A DNA stretch of 9,289 bases from Kofleriaceae bacterium (GTDB taxonomy: Bacteria; Myxococcota_A; Polyangia; Haliangiales; Haliangiaceae), in the NCBI GenBank assembly GCA_024642805.1, contig JAHEAK010000160.1, forward strand, positions 1 through 9,289, read 5' to 3'. The notes under the pieces are model-generated. The model ran no database searches and was not told the origin of the DNA. It worked only from the letters and a program-made list of their open reading frames with translations. This document shows positions 1 to 7,427 of the stretch, piece by piece. Every line of letters begins with the position of its first letter. The stretch's first letter is position 1. The position numbers and the translations under genes are program-made.

Positions 1-1
1 G

Positions 2-319
2 CTCCTGCGCCCGGTGGAGCTGTGCTCGTCGGCATCTAACTTGAGCGTGGCCGACATGGGCGCTGGCAATCGCGTCTACGTGGCCTGCTTCCGCGAAGGC
101 CAGGTCTGGGCCATCGATCCAGCGACCGGGGTGGTCGAAGCCATCATCGACGTAGGTCGTGGACCGCAGTCGATCGAGGTGAGCGTCGATAAACAGCAAC
201 TCTACGTGACCAACTTTCTCGAGGACACCGTCGCCGTGGTGGATCTAGAGCCCGCGTCGCGCACCGAGAACCGGGTTGTTCTCAAACTTGGGCGTACACG
301 CCAGTCTGGTGGCAACTAA
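2..319 (+). CDS. YVTN-type beta-propeller protein, C-terminal part (5' end outside window)
   Basis: The frame is open to the left edge, so only the last ~105 residues are visible; the GTG at 14 is an internal valine rather than a convincing start. Two propeller blades can be read. One runs from N-R-V-Y-V-A through a DPATG turn to I-D-V-G-R-G-P. The other contains the family signature L-Y-V-T-N-F (200-217) followed by D-T-V-A-V-V-D-L. In the YVTN/lactonase-like propeller family such blades form a rigid scaffold for binding or display, usually outside the cytoplasm; no enzyme function can be assigned here. The tail after the last blade is short and polar. Its TAA stop (317-319) overlaps the ATG of the next gene, so the two are very likely one transcription unit with coupled translation, and their products may work together. 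Confidence 0.8.
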   Translation, partial: LLRPVELCSSASNLSVADMGAGNRVYVACFREGQVWAIDPATGVVEAIIDVGRGPQSIEVSVDKQQLYVTNFLEDTVAVVDLEPASRTENRVVLKLGRTRQSGGN

Positions 320-3300
320 TGTCGAGAACCACTATCAACGCTCTTGCCGCCTGCGGCCTGCTAGTCGCCGCCTGCGGCCAAAGTTCCGCGCCTCCACCCA
401 TTCGCAACCTGGATCGTCCTACCGACATGGTCTTCGCTTGCTTTGGCGACTTGCGCGTCGATGGCACCGTGATAACCAGTGCGCAGCCACTGCACTCTTG
501 CACCTCGCATCAGGACGGCACGCCTCCCGAAGGCCAGGAGGACATCGTGTCTCCCGAGTTCTTCGGTTTCGTGCTCCAGCCCGAGCGCGGCACTGTGTCG
601 GTGGTAAACGTGCGCGCACTCGGCGTGCAGGACAACGATCCGCTGACGCCCGGTCTCAACGACATTCCCGTGGGTACGCTGCCCGTCGGCCTCGCCGAGG
701 ACACGAGCGGCTGTCACGTGATGGTTGCCAACGCCGGCAGCTGCGATCTTGCTGACCTCAGCGTCAGCAGCGCGCTCGATCTCAGCCGCATTGCCGAGGT
801 CAATCGCGTCAACGTGACTGCCCCCAACGGCGACCTGATGTTGACCCGACCACGCTCGATAGCTTCGGGCCCGCAAATCGAAGAGGTCGGTCAGCTGTGC
901 CCGGTTGCGGCCCAGGGAAATGTCTACCTGGCCTATCCCGATTGTCACTTAGTGGCGGTGGTGGAAGCGGCCACGGGTCAAATTCAGGCTGGCCTTGCCT
1001 TTCGAGATGACGGAAGCGTCGAGCCCGCCACCGATGCTGACTACGCGGCCTGTCCTGTGCAGTGTGGGGATTCGATTCTGAGCCTCGCGCACGGCACCGC
1101 GCCTGAGCTTCTCGTCGAGCGCCCGGTCGACATGCAGGTGTCGCCTGATGGCAGCCAGCTGTACGTGACCAGCGAGTCGAGCCCCTTCTTCACGATCGTC
1201 GATCTCGATGCCGATGGGCTACCAACAACTACCTTGCGCCGACTTCGGGTCGAAGGCGATGTCGGCCTCTTGCACTTCTCCGTATCCAATCGCATCGACA
1301 TGGGTGGCGACTTGCGCGGTGGCGAGCATCTCAACCTTCCGGTCGGCGAGTTTCAGTTCGCGTATGTCATCGCGACAGACGGAACCATTCGGGTCCTCGA
1401 TCTCGATAGCGGTCTGGAGTGCGACACCCAAGTGGATCCACGTCTACTGCGAGACGAGACCGATGTCGCATTCCTAAGCTGCATGCCGGTCGGTGATCCT
1501 CGAACGCCTCCCCGCCGCGAAGGTGCTCGCGGTCCGGGTATTCAATTGCCAGGCTCCCTGCAGCAGGGGCGTAACGGACTCACCACCCTGGCCGTGCCTC
1601 TCGACGTGTCCATCGTCGACGTTCCGGAACCACCCGTCCTCTCAGCCGTCTCTGGGCCAGACGACATGGTCGGCACCTTCGCCTTCGCGACCGCGGCAAC
1701 CGGTCTGGTCTACATCATCAACGTCGATGACGATAACTACGCTGACTTCGAAGATCCGGAGGATCCTCTGGATGTCGCCTTGCCGCTGGCCCTGGCGCAC
1801 CAACTTCGCGACAACGTGATCTCGCGCAACGCGCTGGCCACTGGCTGCGCCACGCCCACGGCACAGCGCACGGAGCTCGGCGCGCGCCTGATGTCGGATC
1901 CAACGCAGATTCTCGATCCCGGGCAGGTCGCCACCAACAAGCTCTACGAGCTGCCTACTCTTCGCGGGCTTGAGTGTGAGGGCGAAGACGCTCTCGGCAA
2001 CTTGGTGAGTACGGTCGTGACCGAGCTGTCCTTTGCTGCCGATGTGCTGACGCGCGAGTTTGCATTCCCCGACTTGCGCGTCGTCGAAAATCAGGAGTGG
2101 TTCATCTCCTGGGAAGGAACCCTGGCCGCCGACAATAGCTTCGTGAACATCGATGGCCCGCCGGTGCGCAAGGGCGTGGTGAGTCGCGACGGTGAGCGTG
2201 CGCTGCTAAGCGATGCCAGCGATCCTTTCTGCGGCATTGGTGTCGAGCCCTTCGATATCGTCGCGCTGGTCGGCTGCGATCCGCTTCAAAACGACAACCA
2301 GTGCGGCGTGGATGAAACCTGCTTCGTCCACCCCGACGCCAGCTCCGCCGTCAATAGCGGTGTCTGCTTGCCAAAGAATCGCCGCGAGGAGCTAGCCGCT
2401 AGCTGTCGCGATTTTCTCATCAGCCGCCGACGCTACAGCGTCATGACCAGCGCCAAAGGTGAGCTTGAATTTAGGCCTCGCCATCGCATGTTGCGCAGCA
2501 CGCCGCTGGATGGCTGCGAATCTGCGGAGCAGTGCGTCGACATGGCGGCCGCCGAGCGGGTGCTTGCCAATGGTGCTCATCCCATCGAGGCAGATTTGCC
2601 CGCGCCCGAGCGCGAGTTCACCTGGACCTGTCAGGCCGACGACAGCCGCGCTCCAGGCGTGGATCGCTGCCTCATGAGCTGTGACTCGAGTGCCGATTGC
2701 GAGAACGGCTTTACTTGTTCCGAGGGACTTTGCGTCGAGGCAGAGCTGCCACCAGAAGAGTGTCTGGTCTCTGTGCAGCGCTACCAGCTCTTGGCGGGTG
2801 AAGCCTTTGCCGTGCTGGGCGCCGACGACGGTTACATTCACTCCATCGTCGCCGACCCCGACACCGGGGAGTGCGTGCGCCCTGCGAGCGCCAATCCTCT
2901 GGTTATCGGCCGGATCCCACTACGAGCGGAGCCCTGTGATGACGATGGTGATGCCCGTACCGGTCCAAATCCCTGTTCCACGACGATCACGCACAGCGAA
3001 GAGTACATTCCCTTCACCGTCGAGGGCGGTGTGTGTGTTCCGCATGACAACGAGATTCGAACTCGGGAAGCGCCCGCCATCGAGTTTTCCAATCCAGCTC
3101 TGACCTTCCACCTGGTCGACACCGAGACCAAGGGTGATCTTGATTGTCGTAACGATCAGGCTGGAACCGGGCCGAGCATCGGCACCCCGTACTCCGGCTA
3201 CCAGATCATCCTGGATGTGGGCGGCGGCTTCTTGCCCAAAGCGGTGCCGAATCTCGAAGCAGCACTGCCAATTCGGATCATCCTGGGGCCAGCCGGCAAA

Positions 3301-3405
3301 CTCTGGGTGCTCGATCAGGGCGATGCCTCGGCAATCACCAGGGGTCGTTTGTTCAGGCTGAACCCCGCAGCACCAAGCGGATTCGAAGTCGCGACGATCC
3401 TTTAG
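319..3405 (+). CDS. Large predicted lipoprotein with propeller-like blades and Cys-rich modules
   Basis: Encodes 1028 residues. The N-terminus is a lipoprotein signal: basic start, hydrophobic stretch, and lipobox V-A-A-C with the lipidated Cys at residue 19, so the protein should be anchored in a membrane, probably the outer one. Residues ~30-480 hold repeated blade-like segments, for example P-V-D-M-Q-V-S-P-D-G-S-Q-L-Y-V-T and a later A-T-G-L-V-Y-I-I-N-V-D-D-D stretch rich in Asp/Glu. Two Cys-rich modules follow: Cys 653, 662, 668, 683, and a tighter one at Cys 784, 788, 794, 800, 805. These resemble small disulfide-bonded modules common in myxobacterial secreted proteins. The C-terminal ~70 residues again look propeller-like (K-L-W-V-L-D-Q-G, R-L-F-R-L-N-P). 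The start is fixed by the signal peptide and the 1-base overlap with the upstream gene; a weak GGTGG lies at 308-312. I recognise no catalytic motif. A binding or display role alongside the upstream propeller is inference. Confidence 0.85.
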   Translation: MSRTTINALAACGLLVAACGQSSAPPPIRNLDRPTDMVFACFGDLRVDGTVITSAQPLHSCTSHQDGTPPEGQEDIVSPEFFGFVLQPERGTVSVVNVRALGVQDNDPLTPGLNDIPVGTLPVGLAEDTSGCHVMVANAGSCDLADLSVSSALDLSRIAEVNRVNVTAPNGDLMLTRPRSIASGPQIEEVGQLCPVAAQGNVYLAYPDCHLVAVVEAATGQIQAGLAFRDDGSVEPATDADYAACPVQCGDSILSLAHGTAPELLVERPVDMQVSPDGSQLYVTSESSPFFTIVDLDADGLPTTTLRRLRVEGDVGLLHFSVSNRIDMGGDLRGGEHLNLPVGEFQFAYVIATDGTIRVLDLDSGLECDTQVDPRLLRDETDVAFLSCMPVGDPRTPPRREGARGPGIQLPGSLQQGRNGLTTLAVPLDVSIVDVPEPPVLSAVSGPDDMVGTFAFATAATGLVYIINVDDDNYADFEDPEDPLDVALPLALAHQLRDNVISRNALATGCATPTAQRTELGARLMSDPTQILDPGQVATNKLYELPTLRGLECEGEDALGNLVSTVVTELSFAADVLTREFAFPDLRVVENQEWFISWEGTLAADNSFVNIDGPPVRKGVVSRDGERALLSDASDPFCGIGVEPFDIVALVGCDPLQNDNQCGVDETCFVHPDASSAVNSGVCLPKNRREELAASCRDFLISRRRYSVMTSAKGELEFRPRHRMLRSTPLDGCESAEQCVDMAAAERVLANGAHPIEADLPAPEREFTWTCQADDSRAPGVDRCLMSCDSSADCENGFTCSEGLCVEAELPPEECLVSVQRYQLLAGEAFAVLGADDGYIHSIVADPDTGECVRPASANPLVIGRIPLRAEPCDDDGDARTGPNPCSTTITHSEEYIPFTVEGGVCVPHDNEIRTREAPAIEFSNPALTFHLVDTETKGDLDCRNDQAGTGPSIGTPYSGYQIILDVGGGFLPKAVPNLEAALPIRIILGPAGKLWVLDQGDASAITRGRLFRLNPAAPSGFEVATIL

Positions 3406-3434
3406 GGCTTCGAAGGCGTCACGATCCTCAAGGC
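3382..3434 (+). repeat. Imperfect tandem repeat (27 + 26 bp) across the lipoprotein stop codon
   Basis: Copy 1 (3382-3408) and copy 2 (3409-3434) both begin TTCGAAG, share ACGATCCT at the same offset, and end in a similar A/G-rich GGC tail. Copy 1 holds the last codons and the TAG stop of the lipoprotein gene; copy 2 is non-coding. It looks like a small duplication of the gene's 3' end that has since diverged. Confidence 0.6.
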
Positions 3435-3442
3435 GCCTTCGA
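3410..3442 (+). terminator. Hairpin after lipoprotein gene, possible terminator
   Basis: TCGAAGGCG (3410-3418) and CGCCTTCGA (3434-3442) form a perfect 9-bp stem around a 15-base loop, starting 5 bases after the TAG stop. No T-run follows, so it is not a textbook intrinsic terminator; it could still stop or protect the transcript. A weaker stem CTGG/CCAG (3444-3447, 3458-3461) follows at once. Confidence 0.45.
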
Positions 3443-3507
3443 TCTGGCCGTGATACTCCAGGGGCGCGGCTAGGGCAGGACAGGGAAGCGCCTTATATAG
3501 GTGCTTG

Positions 3508-3526
3508 CGATTACCTGCAGTAATCG
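3508..3526. promoter_or_regulatory. Inverted repeat, possible operator upstream of the SPOR gene
   Basis: CGATTAC (3508-3514) and GTAATCG (3520-3526) are exact reverse complements separated by 5 bases, the geometry of a site for a dimeric helix-turn-helix repressor or activator. It ends 55 bases before the chosen GTG start at 3582. An AT-rich TTATATA (3493-3499) sits just upstream and could be part of a promoter, but no convincing -35 partner is seen. A role as an RNA hairpin is also possible. Confidence 0.4.
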
Positions 3527-3581
3527 GCTGCGTAGTCCGCCGTTTTCTTGCCCGCAACGATCAGGCGAGCGACAAAAATGT

Positions 3582-4403
3582 GTGGCCGCAACTGATACAG
3601 ATCTCTTCAAAGACAAAATCGAAGTTAGCCTCGACGGACGTCAGATCTTCTATCTCTTCTTCGGCGGAGCGGTCATCGCGACCCTGGTGTTCGTGCTCGG
3701 TGTGATGGTCGGTCGCCGGGTCGAAGCTCGGGCACTTGTGGAGGCTGGATCGCCCACGACCGATCCATTGGCGGCTCTCGATCGCATGCAGGGGAACGAA
3801 GGCCTGGCCTTTCCCACGGCGTTGCGGGGCGACGAGCAGGTCATGCTTGGTGCTGTTGACGAAGACCTAGCCAAGCGCAAACAGACTTTGAAGCCCGGTA
3901 TCGGTGGGCCGGTGAGCGCGGCCAAGCCCGTAGAGCCGGCGCAGCCTGCAGCAGAAGCGCACGCGGAGCCCGATGCTGCCAAAGCCAAAGCCGAAGCTGA
4001 CAAGGCCGAGGCCGCGAAGCTAGAAGCGGCGGCGGTCAAAGCCGAAGCTGACAAGCACGCCAAAGCGGAGGCGGACAAGAACGCCAAGGCGCAAGCGGCG
4101 AAGGCTGCGCAAGCCGAGGCCGAAGAAGCTGCCGAAGCGGAAGCGGACAAAGCCAACATCTCGGATCGGCGCTTCACCTTGCAGGTCGGCAGTTTTCAGG
4201 ACAAAGCGGAAGCGGATCAGTTCTTTCGAGGGCTGGCATCCACGCGTTACGAGCCCTACATGGTCGAAGCCGACGTTCCGGGCAAGGGCAAGTACTACCG
4301 GGTTCGCGTCGGTGGCTACGGCTCCTTTGAAGAGGCCGTCGCCGCGAAATCGAAGTTTGAGTCCAGTGAGCACGTCATCGCCTACGTCACACGTCTGAAG
4401 TAG
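3582..4403 (+). CDS. Membrane-anchored SPOR-domain protein
   Basis: Encodes 273 residues from the GTG at 3582. A short cytoplasmic N-terminus with the phrase E-V-S-L-D-G-R-Q leads into a single membrane helix (residues ~22-44, ending G-R-R). Next comes a long linker that is strongly Ala/Lys/Glu-rich from ~115 to 194 and probably a helical spacer or coiled coil. The end is a SPOR domain (198-273) beginning F-T-L-Q-V-G-S-F and containing Y-Y-R-V-R-V-G-G-Y. SPOR domains bind denuded peptidoglycan glycan strands, usually at the division site, so a cell-envelope or division role is likely; the precise role is unknown. The frame also stays open back to a GTG at 3501, but that would add 27 poorly structured residues and place the inverted repeat at 3508-3526 inside the gene. 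The preferred start has a weak AGGCGAG at 3563-3569. Confidence 0.85.
   Translation: MAATDTDLFKDKIEVSLDGRQIFYLFFGGAVIATLVFVLGVMVGRRVEARALVEAGSPTTDPLAALDRMQGNEGLAFPTALRGDEQVMLGAVDEDLAKRKQTLKPGIGGPVSAAKPVEPAQPAAEAHAEPDAAKAKAEADKAEAAKLEAAAVKAEADKHAKAEADKNAKAQAAKAAQAEAEEAAEAEADKANISDRRFTLQVGSFQDKAEADQFFRGLASTRYEPYMVEADVPGKGKYYRVRVGGYGSFEEAVAAKSKFESSEHVIAYVTRLK
3987..4055 (+). repeat. 18-bp direct repeat inside the SPOR linker
   Basis: The same 18 bases, encoding K-A-E-A-D-K, occur exactly at 3987-4004 and 4038-4055, 51 bases (17 codons) apart, within a longer field of degenerate K-A-E-A-D/K-A units. Such repeats let the linker change length by slippage or recombination without a frameshift. Confidence 0.7.
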
Positions 4404-4415
4404 TTCCGGCCGCTG

Positions 4416-4460
4416 GGCGAGGCTGTCCGGGCACCGTCCGAGCGCTGTCCGGGCCTCGCC
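4416..4460 (+). terminator. Inverted repeat after the SPOR gene, possible terminator
   Basis: GGCGAGGC (4416-4423) and GCCTCGCC (4453-4460) can pair as an 8-bp GC-only stem over a 29-base loop, 13 bases after the TAG stop. The loop and arm carry an 11-base direct repeat GCTGTCCGGGC at 4422-4432 and 4444-4454. No T-run follows, so termination is only a suggestion. Confidence 0.35.
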
Positions 4461-4477
4461 TCGCCTCGCCTTGCCTG
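4454..4477 (+). repeat. CCTCG pentanucleotide repeat in the SPOR-mutS spacer
   Basis: Three exact CCTCG units (4454-4468) are followed by a one-base variant CCTTG and a partial unit CCTG. It lies in the 254-base spacer 4404-4657, in which I see no gene, tRNA or clear promoter. The tract overlaps the right arm of the inverted repeat at 4453-4460, so unit-number changes would leave that stem available in several registers. Confidence 0.6.
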
Positions 4478-4657
4478 CTCGCCGCCTCGGGGTGGCCATG
4501 GCGTGGGAGCGACGAGGGCCGAGGTACGAGGGCTCTCCCTGAGATTTCCAAGGCTTGCAGGGCATGACCTGAAAACTCCGAAAGTTCGCCACGGAGCGGG
4601 CCAGGTTTCCCGAAACGCCGGCATCTGGCCGTCATACCCGGACGCTACAAAGCGGAC

Positions 4658-7285
<2,628 letters not shown>

Positions 7286-7330
7286 GTTCCGAGTTTGGGG
7301 GGACGCACACCCTGCGCGATTTCGGTCTGC

Positions 7331-7344
7331 GGGGGCGTGCCCCC
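7331..7344 (+). terminator. GC hairpin after mutS, possible terminator
   Basis: GGGGG (7331-7335) and CCCCC (7340-7344) form a five-pair stem with a CGTG loop, 45 bases beyond the mutS stop, followed by TCAATT rather than a full T-run. It could end the mutS transcript before the sigma-54 promoter 40 bases downstream. A second G-run at 7300-7305 could pair with the same C-run instead. Confidence 0.35.
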
Positions 7345-7384
7345 TCAATTCGCCAGCCCGTGTTGAAATGACTGGGGAAATCTG

Positions 7385-7400
7385 TGGCACCGTCCTTGCT
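7385..7400 (+). promoter_or_regulatory. Sigma-54 (-24/-12) promoter for the haem lipoprotein gene
   Basis: TGGCAC (7385-7390), five bases, then TTGCT (7396-7400) matches the RpoN consensus TGGCACG-N4-TTGCW at every position but one (C for G after TGGCAC), with correct spacing of the GG and GC elements. The predicted start of transcription is near 7411, giving a leader of only about 17 bases before the TTG start. Sigma-54 promoters need an AAA+ enhancer-binding activator; no clear activator site is seen in 7286-7384, and one could lie inside the 3' end of mutS. Confidence 0.75.
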
Positions 7401-7413
7401 CTGTAGGGGCCAC

Positions 7414-7420
7414 AGGAGGA
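7414..7420 (+). promoter_or_regulatory. Strong ribosome binding site deciding a TTG start
   Basis: AGGAGGA lies 7 bases before the TTG at 7428. An in-frame TAG at 7404 rules out longer starts, and there is no ATG or GTG between it and the TTG. The next Met in frame would remove the lipoprotein signal, so TTG is the start. Confidence 0.85.
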
Positions 7421-7427
7421 GCCCAGT

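Noticed and set aside
361..948. 195-codon open frame on the - strand
   Set aside because: It is antisense to the large lipoprotein gene and has no domain or start context.
3501..3581. Upstream GTG start for the SPOR gene
   Set aside because: It would add 27 residues without family character and put the inverted repeat inside the coding region; the GTG at 3582 fits the short cytoplasmic tail better.
4404..4657. Possible tRNA or small RNA in the SPOR-mutS spacer
   Set aside because: No cloverleaf, T-loop GTTCRA motif or CCA end can be read; only repeats and weak hairpins are present.
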